This document shows positions 32,648 to 44,286 of a stretch of 64,000 nucleotides of DNA, in pieces. How positions within the stretch are numbered: the stretch's first letter is position 1; each line of letters opens with the position of its first letter. Under the pieces are notes generated by a model. That model saw only the letters and a list, made by a program, of their open reading frames with translations, ran no database searches and was not told the DNA's origin. Origin of the DNA: Cymodocea nodosa (lineage: Eukaryota > Streptophyta > Magnoliopsida > Alismatales > Cymodoceaceae); the NCBI GenBank assembly GCA_036874045.1, contig CM072337.1, positions 2,790,001-2,854,000 on the forward strand. The letters are read 5' to 3'. The translations under genes and the position numbers were made by a program.

Positions 32648-32718
32648 GTTCTTTGGAATTCTTTAGCAGTTCTTTGGAATTCTTTGAAGTTCTTTGGAAT
32701 TCTTTGAAGTTCTTTGGG
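32648..32718 (+). repeat. Short tandem repeat in the leader of element E
   Basis: Three to four units of TTCTTTGGAATTCTTTGAAG (19-20 bases). Confidence 0.85.
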
Positions 32719-32926
32719 AATTTTGAGACAATACGTGTGATCTTGGCTCATCTTTGTTTGTTTGGGATTCTTTACGAGTGATCTTTTGAATTTGGTAACT
32801 GCATTTTGCTAGTTGAGATATTTTGAATAAAAGATTCATTCACAGCTTTGGGATAGCAAATTTTGTGCTTATTTGTTGTCCGAATTCTTTGGTATTTGCT
32901 TGTTGTATTTGTGTTGTTCTACTATC

Positions 32927-35294
32927 ATGGCATCTTCAGCCTTGAAAGTTGAGAAGTTCAACGACAAGAACAACTTTAGTTTGTGGCAGATTAAGATGAA
33001 AGCACTTTTGAAACAGCAAGGTATTTGGACTCCCTTAAATGTGGAGACAACCCTAGATAAGAAGTCTGCCGAATTTGAACAGCAAGAGGAGAAGACACAT
33101 TCGACTATTCTGCTATATTTATCAGATGAGATAATCATTGAGGTAGTAGATGAAAATACAGCTTTGGGTCTTTGGAATAAGTTAGAATCTCTGTATATGA
33201 CTAAGTCTCTTACGAATAAACTGTTGTTGAAGCAAAGGTTGTTCTCTTTAAGAATGAAGGAAGGTACACCATTGAAGCAACATTTGGATCAGCTCAACAC
33301 CATTCTCATGGAGTTGAGGAACATTGGTGTTACTGTGGAAGATGAGGATGTTGCTCTCATCTTATTAGTATCTCTCCCTCTCTCCTTTGAGAATTTTGTG
33401 CAATCTTTTGTAGTTGGCAAAGATTCTATTACCTTGGAGGAGGTAAGATCGAGTCTTCATTCTCGAGAATTGAGACATTTGACTACACATGGTAGCAATG
33501 ATGCTGGCGGATCAGGTTTGACAATGCATTATTCAGAGTCTAGAGGACAGTAGAGTAGAAGAGACAACAAGTGCAGAGGCAGAAGTAAGTCTAGAGGTAG
33601 ATTTTCCAAGGACACTTGCAATTATTGCAAGGAAAAGGGGCATTGGAAGGTAAACTGCCCTAAATTGAAGATTAAGGGAAATGCAACAGTCGTTGAAAAT
33701 GGAGACTCAAGGTCTGACTGTGATTTCTCCCTTACTATATGTTGTAGTGTCTACTCCGATCAGAGTTGGATTATGAATTCTAGTGCATCACATCATATGA
33801 CTCCCAACAAAGAATATTTCCATACATATGAGGAGGTAGATGGTGGACAGGTCACTTTAGTAGATAATGATGTTTGTAACAGAACAGGTTTTGGATCTAT
33901 CAGATTCAGGATGCATGATGGGACGATCAAAGTCTTGGAGAATGTTTGGCATGTACCAAGGTTGGGCAAGAGCCTTATTTCACTAATGGCTCTTGATCAG
34001 AAAGGTTTCAATTTTTCAGGTGAAGGAGGTAAACTTCACATTTTGAAAGGTTCCCTAGTTGTAATGAAGGGAATCAAGGATGAACCTTTATACATTCTTC
34101 AGGGAAAACCTATCATTGGATCGGTAGCTACGACAATAAGTGATCAACTGTCTATGTCAGCTATTTGACATTCCAAGTTAGGACATTTGGGCCTAAAGGG
34201 AATGCAAAAGCTCAGTACACTTGATAGGTTAGATGGTCATATCTTTACAGATATTGATTTATGCAGACATTGTATCTATGGGAAACAGAAACATGTTTCC
34301 TTTGGAAGAGCAGAACATTCTACCAAGGGAAAGTTGGATTATGTCCATGCAGATTGTTGGGGACCATCTTAACAACTTTCTTTAGCAAGTTCTAAGTATT
34401 TTCTCTCCATTGTTGATGACTTTAGTCATATGACTTGGGTTTTCGTTATGAAACATAAGAGTGAGACCTTCAAGAACTTTAAACAATGGAAGACTATTGT
34501 TGAAAACCAAGTAGGGAGAAGTAAAATTCTTGAGAACAGATAATGGTTTAGAATTTTGCTCAAATGAATTTGACATTTTTTCCATAGATGCAGGCATAAC
34601 TAGGCATTATATTGTCAGGGGAACTCCACAACAGAATGGAATTGTAGAACGTCTTAGTAGGACGTTGTTGGAGAGAGCTAGGAGTATGCTCTCTCTTGCT
34701 GGGTTGAAAAAATGTTTTTGGGCTGAAGCTATTAACATAGCCTCCTATTTGGTGAACAGGTCACCATTTAATGCAATTGGCGACAAGATCCCTTATGAAA
34801 TATGGATGGATAAAGCGGCTAACTATTCTAAATTGAAAGTATTTGGATGTCCTGCGTATTACCATGTGAATCATGGTAAATTGGAGCCACGTGCCAAGCA
34901 ATGCATCTTTGTGGGATATGGAATGGGAGTAAAAGGATATAGGATATATGATAAAGAAATAAGAAATGTCATTCATGGTAGGGATGTTACCTTTGATGAG
35001 GTTTCTTTGATGCACAAGAAAGAAAACACAACTACTTTGAATCCACCTAGTACTCCTAAGCAGGTGGAGCTTGATTTGAATCAACCATTGATATCTGATC
35101 AGCTTGTTCTTGTTGATACAGATCAACATTTGATTTTAGAAGATGATCGAGGAGATGAATTTGTTGAGGACACACGTTCAAGGTGTGTTGCCAGAGATCA
35201 TCCTAGGAGGGATGTTCACCCTCCACAGAGGTATGGCTACAATAATATGGTCACTTTTACCCTACAGGTAGCTGGTGAGGTGGAGGATGTTGAC
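32927..35294 (+). pseudogene. Element E gag-pol, 5' part (gag, zinc knuckle, protease, integrase)
   Basis: ATG at 32927 (MASSALKVEKF). Gag is of the UBN2 type (FSLWQIKMKALL; LWNKLESLYM), with zinc knuckle CNYCKEKGHWKVNC at 33620-33660. The protease region has WIMNSSASHHMT, where the catalytic Asp is Asn. GAG-pre-integrase ends HSKLGHLG..CRHCIYGK, then integrase (HADCWGPS, RTDNGLEF, NGIVERLSRT). Breaks: TAG at 33551-33553 (Gln), TGA at 34166-34168 (Trp), TAA at 34370-34372 and a frameshift near 34515. It is cut at 35294 by element B and continues at 46239. Confidence 0.92.
35290..35294 (+). repeat. Target-site duplication of element B, left (TTGAC)
   Basis: TTGAC before the left LTR of B; the right copy at 46239-46243 is CTGAC (one change). 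Splicing out B joins EVEDVD to PPSFDAAVSGPEA in frame. Confidence 0.85.
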
Positions 35295-37244
35295 TGTTTG
35301 GGTTTTCCCAGCACTACACTAGAAAAACTTGGATTTGCTACTTCTATTTTTACTTAGTTAATTTATCTTTATGCCTATTCTTTCTTTTAGAAGTAAATAA
35401 ACAACCTTTAATACAATTTAGATATTAATTCCAATTTGTACTTTAACTGCAAGTGCACAGTGTCTATTGTATCAATGTGCAAGTACAGGTCGACCCATAG
35501 GGAATTGCTGACGAATTTAAGAAATGTTTGATTGTGAACAATTCAAATTTATATTCCATAAGCACTCCGTTGAGTTACAATTAACTCAACAGACTAAGTT
35601 CGTTGAGTTATGGCTAACTCAACGGACTATCCTCGTGGACTTAAGTTAACTCCATGAGCCTGTCTCTTCTTTATAATACTGCTATTTACAGAGAAATTCG
35701 GTCAACCATTGGGCGATTCCACAGATTGTAAATAACATCAATTAAGCTTTTTAATGCTAATTAACATTGGATTTATCATTGAGCAATACTAACATTTAGA
35801 TGATTCAAACAGTCACCATTAAAATCTTTAAGTTTTTTGTACGAACCAATTTTAGTAAACTATAAAATTAAAACTAACATAAACAATCATAAAATTGATA
35901 CAGATAACATTAATCACGATACAACACAAACAATACAACACTCAAATACAACATACAAACAAAGATAAATTGTTTTTGGTATTTTTGTTTTGATGTAAAC
36001 ATGGAAATGGGCAAAAGGTGAAATGTAAAGTAATCTCACTTGACAGTAAATACTTCCGACACTACTTACAATCCGATTACACCACTGAAAATTAAACCAC
36101 TTACAATTTTGTCTCCTCTCCCTATAGAATCGCGAGTCCAGAATTGCAAGATGATCTCCTTTTCAGCATACAGGCATCAACCCGAAGCCAAGGCTAAAAG
36201 CTTTACGATCTCTTGAAAAATGAGTCGGCGCTTGGTGAAAATGTCTTCCCTTCTCGCGATGCGATCACTCCTCACAGTGGTTGTCAGGCACTATGTTTGG
36301 CTCGGAATCGACCCAACATTAGGCAAGTATCCTCACAGGCCTCCAATGATTGGTGATTATGGTGGTGATACGATGGTTGGTGTGATACTTCAGAGAATCG
36401 CCGATATTGTCTGTAGAAAGCTCGGTGCTCCTCCTCTGTATACACTACCGTCCATCGATCACACTTTCTTCTTTTTTTCTTCTTTTCTTTTATATTTATT
36501 TAGTAGTAACTTCTTCTACTTGAATGATCGGTTGGATTTCCTTCCTTCAGATCAACGGCGATGCTTCCTTCTCCATGCGCGATTGCATTCCTACGTGATA
36601 CGTGCAAACGTGGTTTTTCCTTCCAACTATCTATTCCTACAACCGCTACAGTGGCATTTTAGAAAATAACTATAAAATACATGCAATAAAGAAATAAGCC
36701 GCTAACCTAACGCGTTACCTTAGTGTATATTCATGTAACTCAACGCGTGTAGTTATACTAACTTAACGAGTTAAACATGTACATCTCACGTGATATTCTA
36801 AAGCATTTAAATTCAACACGTGCATAAAATACATGCAATAAAGAAAAAACTGCTAACCTAACGCGTTACCTTAGTGTATATTCATGTAACTCAACGTGTA
36901 CAGTTATGCTAACTTAACGAGTTATAACTTAAGTAAATCTACCAGCTCTCGACACGTGTCAGCAACAGTTTAAACATAAAATAACATTTCAGAGAGTTAC
37001 AGGTCTAACTATCCGATGCTCAGATGCATTTTCAGATACTTAAGAATTTCACAGCCTGCAACTTACTAACAGTTCATAAATGTACTAAATTAACATTAAT
37101 TCCCCAAAATTAAGCAGATTCTTCAACTAAAGCACATAATAACGCAATTATAACATAATGGCTTAATTCTCATATGATAAGCTAAATATTATGCAATTAA
37201 CCATCATTTAACCGTTAATAATATGCACTTTTTCATTCTAAACA
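35295..37244 (-). repeat. 3' LTR of copy B
   Basis: On the minus strand TGTTTAGAATG...GGGAAAACCCAAACA, 1950 bases, close to the 5' LTR at 44287-46238. Palindromes at 35560-35660 (on the plus strand, GTTGAGTTATGGCTAACTC). TATA box 36487-36494 (minus). The shared ACGTG/CTAACGCGTT block is tandemly duplicated (36695-36800 and 36825-36925). Confidence 0.93.
36220..36669 (+). other. Antisense open frame (149 codons) inside the LTR of B
   Basis: Opposite to element transcription and spanning the probable transcript start. The same 149-codon frame is open in the other B LTR (45213-45662); D has a shortened version (56625-56915) and A a frameshifted one (13857-13591, minus). Reads MSRRLVKM, TVVVRHYVWL and PPMIGDYGGDTMVG. 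No family recognised. Conservation may reflect only the recent age of the LTRs. Confidence 0.3.
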
Positions 37245-37260
37245 CTTCCCCCATACCTAA
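37245..37260 (-). other. Polypurine tract of copy B
   Basis: Minus strand TTAGGTATGGGGGAAG directly before the 3' LTR. Confidence 0.85.
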
Positions 37261-39050
37261 TTTTTGCTAGTCCCTTAGCAAACTAAGATCTAATTAATTG
37301 GTCTTTCAAAATGTGCTAGAATTAATTCTTCCCCTTTTGTTTTTTTTTTCTTCTGTTTAGCATAAACATATATTTTGTATGTTTCAGTAATCAACTTGCA
37401 AAGATATTTAGAATATATGTAAATTACATACAAAGTATATCATCTTCATATAGGTGTTAATTATATTATCGTTTGTTCTTCTTTTCATCATCTGTAATCT
37501 TGAATTTTCTAATAAGTTTTCTAGAAGAAATTTCAACAACATACAAATCAAAGTACAATTCAATTCAATCTGATTAAGACAAGTAGAATAAAGAATTGTA
37601 TTTCCATTAAACAACTTCAAAAGTCAATTCCAGATTCATATTTTAGTAATTCTAGATAACAGAAAATATACTCGATTCATAAGATATCTGTATTTCACAA
37701 AACGCTTGTATCTTTTTAGAATAGTATATGCTTTTTTTCTTTTTCTTTTTTTTTGTTTTTTTTTCTTTTTTTTGTGCACTTTAAAAGTTAATTTGACAAG
37801 CTTGAATCATACAAGATCTTTCTAATGTACCCATGTAACGAGCTTTCAGTCAACAATCCCAAATCTGATCAGGATCTTAGGTTGCCAGATTTTCAGAGTC
37901 CTTTTTCAGGTCAACAATCCTTACATACCTATCTGCTCAAGTACAAAAGGCTCGTGATCAAACAAGTCAATAAACTCTCAAAGTTTTTTTTTTTTTCTTT
38001 TTTCTTTTTTCCTTTTTTTTTTTCTAAAAATAAATGCACACACAAAATAAAGCATTAATCACATACTGTATATGCACGTATTTCATTAATACAGATGCAG
38101 TAAAACACCAATCTCATATAATCCTACTTCTATCATTTACTAAAATATGAATCCATAACAATAAGCTCATACTTTATCTATAGTTTAATAAGATCTACAC
38201 ATAAATCATTCTACAAGTTAAATCAGTCAAAGTAAATGTATCTTTCATCATATGTGTTTCATTTAATCTAGAATTCACATCTCAGCTCCTTCAGGACTTT
38301 AGATAATTTTCTGATTAAGCATTAAATATTCTGATTTCATTTTAAAATCGTGAAACAGTTAAACTCATGAAATTCAGAAAAATCATAAGATACTATATCT
38401 AGATTTACATAAATAATAAATTCTATAGCATCTTCTATAGCATTCTAAATATAACATTCAAGCAGTTTATAAAAATTTTACAGTCTCAATTATCGGATAA
38501 TTACAGCAAGTTCATAAAAATTTTCAATTTCCTCAAAACTTTGCAGTACCATTTTAATTCCTTTAATTAACAAACTTACATGGCTGTTACTTTAATTACC
38601 TCCCCCCCATACCTACATTTTGCATTGTCCTTAATGTAAAAGATTTGACAATAAGTACAGTAATTGTAGCAGGCATGAATAAAGTTTTGTTTGATTTAAA
38701 ATTCAGGATAAGTAATTGGTTGCATACCTTGTTCCATTTGTATCTCTTTCTGCATATTTCGATTTTTGATTCTGAAAAACTTTTCATTCCCAGATAAATA
38801 CAGAATATAAAACAAAATAACATTTAACAGATATTAATAAATCAGTGTCTTGTGTTGAACCCATGCTCCTATGCCTTTGGTGGCTCACAAGCAAGCCAGT
38901 TGGTTTCCTAGAACAAATACCAACAAACTGGATTGATATTTTGTTTTGTTTGTTTTTTTTATAAAATGAACATGAAAAACTTCAAAATTCCATTTTTTTT
39001 TTTCTAGAAATAAATGCAGAATACACACGCTAAACACACAAAATCACAGC
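37261..39050 (-). other. 3' UTR of copy B
   Basis: Homologous to 11009-12764 and 57579-59323. Holds T-rich runs (37730-37770, 37985-38025), the second purine tract (38600-38615) and the stretch shared with copia at 3060-3960. A 75-codon frame at 38823-38596 is kept from copy A. Confidence 0.7.
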
Positions 39051-40199
39051 TTAAGAACATGATTGAAAAGTAGAAACAAATGGAATAAATGTATTAGTCC
39101 AAGCAAACTTTTTAGGCATAATTCTTCTTGCTATTAATTCTGTTTTAATGCAGTTCTTGTTCCTTTTTAATTTGTATACATGCAAAATATTATAAATTCC
39201 AAATACGAGTGTATTACCATTAATGATATGTAATGCAGAAAGGGATCCTTTTTGGTTCCAAGGTAATGCAGTAGTTTCTATTTCTACCTCTATTTCAATA
39301 TACTCCTCTTCCCACTTCCATTCATTCATGTCTTCCATAATCCATATTTGAAATTTCATCAGTTCATCCCACCATCTTATCAGACATAAAGTAGGATCAT
39401 CTTATTCATTATACCACATTCCTATTTGAATTTCATTAAATTCTACAGATGGTGGTTTAGCTATTTCACTCGGTACAGGTAAAATTTCTATATAATCATC
39501 ATAACTGTCTATGCTCACTATGTATAAATCAGATCTATATGCTAATGATATCTCCGTGACTAAATATATATATCCATCAAGTATGACATGCGTTTGGTTA
39601 ATTAATGATTTCTGTCCTAGATATATTATAATGTTTTCATTCCAAGATCTGTTCAGAAAATTATATACACTTAAGCGTAAATCTTCACCCCAATTTCCTG
39701 TAGGTCTCCAATAATATAATTTTTCAGGAATTGCAGAATTTTTATCAGAAAATATTAAAGTTGACCCACAATTTTAAGTTGGTGCTTCAAATATATTAGG
39801 CCTTCCTATATTCCATTCTTCTCTTGTTATAGGATTTCTTATCAAAATATTAGGTAATGATAAACTTGCATACCTTGGTCTCGTCTTGTATATGATTAAT
39901 CCTTCATCTATCCCCATAATATGACTCATTCCTTCTAATGCATTGGGTGGAATTCCAGTAGTTTCTTCCATAGCCAGATATTCATGGGTATTTGAACTAC
40001 GATTAAATGATCTCCATATGAATCCATCTCTAATCTTAGTTATTTTTGCAGCTTGTAGTCCTTGAAAATATTTTTCTTCAATACAATCTTTAATTTCCTT
40101 TGATACACAACACAGCTTGCACAGATCTTTAGCTGACAAGTTACTTAGTATTTCCCTTAGTGCATCCAATGGTAATTGCATTAATTCCATTTGTCCATT
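39051..40199 (-). pseudogene. F-box protein gene, copy B (exon 2)
   Basis: Follows a clear acceptor (TTTTATTTTATAG at 40212-40200, minus). Exon 2 starts AATGGACAAATGG and is in frame with exon 1's ATGGAAAGC (MESFRLNGQMEL). F-box LPLDALREILSNLSAKDL, then the beta-rich C-terminal region ending FVSTFQSCS. Stops at 39774-39776 (Glu codon to TAA, shared with A but GAA in D) and 39402-39404 (Glu to TAA). F-box proteins act as substrate receptors of SCF E3 ligases; the target here is unknown. About 380 codons in this exon. Confidence 0.85.
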
Positions 40200-40249
40200 C
40201 TATAAAATAAAAACAAAAATTTAGCAGAGACAAAAATTAACATAACTAC

Positions 40250-40325
40250 TGCACACCCTCGTGGAGTTAAGGCATAACTCAACGGACTAAGTTCGTTGAG
40301 TTAAAAATTAACTCTACGATACTAT
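40250..40325 (-). repeat. Palindromes near the intron 3' end, copy B
   Basis: AACTCAACGGACTAAGTTCGTTGAGTT-type dyad and CTCGTGGAGTTA, also kept in C (53340-53405) and D (60535-60600). They lie just upstream of the acceptor and could affect splicing or act as an enhancer. Confidence 0.7.
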
Positions 40326-40329
40326 TAAC

Positions 40330-41721
40330 TTAAAATAAAACATATATACATACAAATAGTTGCTTCAGATATGCTACTTCATTCAGCTGCCCTCCTAGAA
40401 GAGGTATCAATTTCATTAACTGTTCTATTGATAGGATTAGATATAGCTTGTATTGGCAATCCTCTAGTAGGTCTAACTTCCATTGGTTCCTTCTATCTAA
40501 GTGATATATTTCTATTCTGATTTTGATTTGCAGCATTTCCAAATATAAATTCTAGACAATTGTTTACTTGTTGGATTATCTTTTCTAATTTCTTTATTCT
40601 AGCTACTTGTTCAATTAATACTTCATAACTTATGTTCTTCTCATTTATATTTTCTCCTCCCTAGAAATTGTTGTTTCTCCAAGATAAATTCGGGTGATTT
40701 TTCCAATTAGGATTATAAGAATTTCCCAAGCTATCTCTTTGGTTCTAGCATAAATAATATCTAAGTCATTTATGTTTGTATTCTTTTCTGCTAGCTTTTG
40801 ATTTAATGATAACTCTTCTATTTTCTTTGTTAATTCATTTAATTTCACCTCAAGCATAGTATTGGAATCTATTTCATGCATTCCTCTTGGCAATAATCTT
40901 TTATTTGCAATAGCTTCAGCCGAATTTTCCCACTATGCAGTTCTTTTTGCAAAATTTTCTAAATATGCTCATGCTTCTTCACTACATAATTTTAAAAATC
41001 CATTTTGACAAGTAGATTCTAATAAAGATTTCGTTGAAACATCTATGCCTTCATAAATTATACCTATTAATTGTGCTTTGCTCATTGCATGATGTGGACA
41101 TTGAGTCAGTAAATCTTTAAATCTTTCAAAATATTTCCAGAATGATTCACCCTATTTTTGGCTACACATTAATATTTCTTTCTTCTTTTTAATCGTTTGA
41201 TGTGTTGCATAGTATTTTTCCAGAAAAATAGAGCAAAATTCAGTCCATGTAGAAATTGAATCAGGTGATAGAGTATATAACCATCTCTTAGCTGTATCTT
41301 TTAAAGCAAAAGAGATATATCTAAGTTTAATAGCATCTATACTCATGTTCGGCATTCTCATCATTTGACAAAGTTCGTTAAATTCTCTAAGGAAATAATA
41401 GGCATCCTCTCTTTCTAATCCATGAAAATGTGGCAATTGACTAATATAATTAGATTTCAGTTCAAACCTATCTCCCTCAAAGTTTGGCAATCGAATACAT
41501 GAAGGTTCATCAATTAATTCAGGATACATAATTTCTCCTAATGGTTTTTCTACTGGAGTAGTCATCTCTACGTTCTCTTTTAAAGAAAGGTTAGCTACAC
41601 CCCAAATAATTTCGTTAAAGTTCAGTTCAGAAAATTTTTCAATACTCCTCTGCAATGAAAATTCCTGGGTAGGTGTTCTTACTAATCGTTTAGTACTTAG
41701 AGAACGAGTCCATGTACTCAT
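40330..41721 (-). pseudogene. Ty3 gag (capsid) ORF lying 3' of integrase, copy B
   Basis: ATG at 41721, 24 bases after the splice donor ends. It reads like the plant Athila-type gag: LPNFEGDRFELKSNYIS, DAYYFLREFNELC, IKLRYISFALKDTAKRWLY, STWTEFCSIFLEKYY, then RFKDLLTQCPHH, a coiled region and NPNWRNHPNLSW. The zinc knuckle expected in gag is absent here; it is in the ORF at 43780-44237 instead. Broken by TAG at 41152-41154 and 40933-40935 (both Gln codons, both shared with C, the second also with D), a TGA for Trp near 40970 and a frameshift near 40750. Gag forms the particle that packages the RNA. Confidence 0.85.
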
Positions 41722-41750
41722 AAACAAATAGCAGAAGATTAATTACATAC

Positions 41751-42285
41751 CAGTCTGAAGCTTTCCATTCTATAAATATTTGTTGTCGGATGAAGGTTGA
41801 ATCAGCTGCTTCTCCTTCCAGTTCCTCCAACGCTTTCTCCTTTCTTTTAAAAGTGCTGGTAACTCGTAAATAACATTCTGTTTCATATATATACTACACA
41901 TCCATAAAGTGAATAAATCTCGTTGCAAGAACGTGACTTGCAAGGTGCATTGTGGTTCCTGTTTTTATGGGTACGTGTACCACTACTAATTTCAAATTTT
42001 GGTAACCGCTAAACCAACAAAGTTTCGTTTGTGGTTAAAAGAATAACTGTTCTGCTTAATCCACGAACTAACCTCATTGAGTTATAGATTACTCAACATA
42101 ACACAGTCGGTTACTGTTGCTAACTCCACAGACTAACTTCGTTGAGTTACAGATAACTCAAAGGAGTGACCTTATATTATATTACTAACCTTGTGGAGTT
42201 ACGGTTAACTCAACGGACTTACTTCGTTCAGTTAACTCTTGGCAACATCTAAGTTTCACTCTCGTAAGTTTTCTATTCTCTTTTT
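41751..42285 (-). other. Leader and exon 1 of the capsid/F-box cassette, copy B
   Basis: Runs from palindromes (42240-42055) past a TATA-like CCATAAAAACAGG (about 41968) to exon 1 (about 41908-41751). The exon 1 frame that is open in A and C has a one-base insertion here. The exon ends CTTCAGACTG at the donor. Confidence 0.7.
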
Positions 42286-42630
42286 TTACCGGTTTAACCG
42301 ATACTATGCTTCGGTCAGACCTAAATATTTTTTATTTTTTTTATTTTTCTTTCGGTTGAACCGATACTATGTTTCGGTCAAACCTAAATATTTTTTATTT
42401 TTTTTTACTTTTCTTTCGGTTGAACCGATACTATGTTTCGGTAAAACCAATATTTTTTTCTGAAAATTAATATACAATTTTTTTTTTCAGTTTAACCGAT
42501 ACTATGCTTCGGTCAGACCTAAATATTTTTTATTTTTTTATTTTTCTTTCGGTTGGACCGATACTATGTTTCGGTAAAACCAATATTTTTTAATGTTCCG
42601 GTCATACCGATGGATCCAATCGGTTGAACC
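42285..42630 (-). repeat. Minisatellite with a CGGTTgAACCG core, copy B
   Basis: Five units of about 60-75 bases, each with CGGTTTAACCGATACTATG, TTCGGTCAGACC and an A/T-rich spacer. A shorter array is in D at 61340-61610. The core is itself a palindrome. Confidence 0.85.
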
Positions 42631-42734
42631 GCAACTATTTTTATGTTTTATATATATTTTTAATATATATATATTTTTTTATAAATAAATAAACATAAAA
42701 ACTGATTTCTTACTAAATAAAGCTCGAGTAGGCC

Positions 42735-43778
42735 TCTACTCTAACTTCTTCTATAATTCGAAAGGAGCTTTTTGGTGTTTTCAGAATAGGTTTAAGTCTG
42801 TCCATTTACTTTAAATATATTCTGATTTTTAGGATTTTCAATTTCAATAGCTCTATAAGGATAAACATTTCGAACTATGTAAGGTCTTACCCATCTAGAT
42901 CTTAATTTTCCTAGATGGTTATGGAGTCTAGCCAGATAAAGATATACTTCTTGTCCTATTTCAAAGCTTTTAGGAATAATTTTTCTATCATGCCAGAATT
43001 TAATTTTCTCTTTTTCTCTTACAGTCTTCGAATAAGCTTCATTTCTAAATTCTTCTAATTCAATTAGTTGCATTTTCCTATTTTCAACAGCTTGATTTAA
43101 ATTAGTGTTCAGAGTTTTTAATGCCTAATAAGCTTTATGTTCTATTTCAGTAGGTAAATGACAACTTTTTCCATATACTAGCCTAAAAGGTGACATACCT
43201 AAGCTCGTTTTATAAGCAGTTCTATAAGCCCAAAGTGCATCTATCAATCTATTAGCCGAATCTGTTCTAGTAGGATTTACTACTTTTTCCAAGATTAATT
43301 TAATTTGTTTGTTTGCACTTTCTACTTGTCCACTTGTTTGCGGATGATATGATGTTGCAATTTTATGGTTTACTCCATATTTCTTCATTAAGGCTTCAAA
43401 ACTTCTATTACAGAAATGAGTTCCTCTATCACTAATAATAGCTTTAGGTATTCCAAATCTGGCAAATATATTTGTTCTTATAAATTGTATTACCACTTTG
43501 TTATCATTAGTTTTTGTAGAAATAGCTTCTATCCATTTAGATACATAATCCACCCCCAACAATATGTAATTAAATTGATTAGACATAGGAAATAGACCTA
43601 TAAAATTTATTCCTCGTACATCAAAGATTTCAACCTCAACAATAGGATTAAGAGGCATCATATTCCTCTTTGATATTCTTCCTATTTGTTGACATCTTAA
43701 ACAACTTAAGCAATATTCATGAGCATCTTTAAATAGTGTTGGCCAATAAAACCCACATTGCAGAATTTTTGCAGTAGT
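42735..43778 (-). pseudogene. Ty3 integrase, copy B
   Basis: Zinc module partly kept (CLSCLRCQ), catalytic core with [26 protein letters not shown] and [12 protein letters not shown], then the C-terminal DNA-binding part (KIKFWHDRKII, FEIGQEVYLY, LRSRWVRPYIV). The first catalytic Asp, normally in GIDF, is Asn (G-to-A). The element's closest form is Athila-like plant Ty3. It is fused at about 43778 to the 5' zinc-knuckle ORF by a deletion that removed protease, RT and RNase H. A TAG at about 43124 separates the C-terminal part. Confidence 0.88.
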
Positions 43779-44237
43779 TTTCTTTATGGCTTTTTCAGTT
43801 TCGTAAATTATATCCTGTTTAGGTTCTGAATATGCCTCCTTATAGTTTAACCGGTTGACTTCTTGTTGTTGACACACAAAGTATTCCAGTTTGTCTAGAT
43901 TTTGCTCTATACTATGCTCCAGTCTATCATAACTATCCCAAACTTCAATGTCTCTCATCATATTACACATTCTATACTGACCATCAGTTGGGTAAACTAT
44001 AGGATTCTCATACTCAGCTCTATTATATTGAGGATAATTCATTTGTTGTTCATGGGATCTAACAATATGTAAATGTCTCAATTTCAAACAATCAGAAATG
44101 TCGTGTCCTTCAGAATTGCAGAATTCACATATGCTAATTAAAGGTTTCAAAAATCTTTGAGCATAAGCATATGCCATATTCTCAATTACAAAAGAAAACA
44201 CACAACTCTGGCTATTAAAACGAAACAACTCTAACAG
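43779..44237 (-). pseudogene. 5' zinc-knuckle ORF (nucleocapsid-like), copy B
   Basis: Begins within about 50 bases of the primer site. It has [14 protein letters not shown] (CX2CX4HX4C) near residue 34, [16 protein letters not shown], then a helical [16 protein letters not shown]. This looks like the C-terminal half of a plant Ty3 gag without its capsid half. The same start and order are found in D (63657-63106), where protease follows. Confidence 0.8.
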
Positions 44238-44260
44238 TTACTTATATTAATTCAATTCAA

Positions 44261-44279
44261 TTCCCCAGCAACGGCGCTA
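44261..44279 (-). other. Primer binding site of copy B (tRNA-Asp type)
   Basis: Minus strand TAGCGCCGTTGCTGGGGAA, two changes from TGGCGCCGTTGCCGGGGA, the site complementary to the tRNA-Asp 3' end in many plant Ty3 elements. It lies 7 bases from the 5' LTR. Confidence 0.85.
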
Positions 44280-44286
44280 TAAAACT

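Larger units (their letters stand above)
40200..41750 (-). other. Intron of the F-box transcript, copy B (contains the capsid ORF)
   Basis: GTATGT donor at 41750-41745 and a pyrimidine-rich TTTTATTTTATAG acceptor ending at 40200, 1551 bases. Copy A lacks exactly this segment (junction 9857/9858), and copy C has it (53287-54844, 1558 bases). Confidence 0.85.

Noticed and set aside
39051..40199. F-box gene read as an ordinary host gene
   Set aside because: Four units in one window, each followed by the same 3' UTR, polypurine tract and LTR, show it is part of the retroelement.
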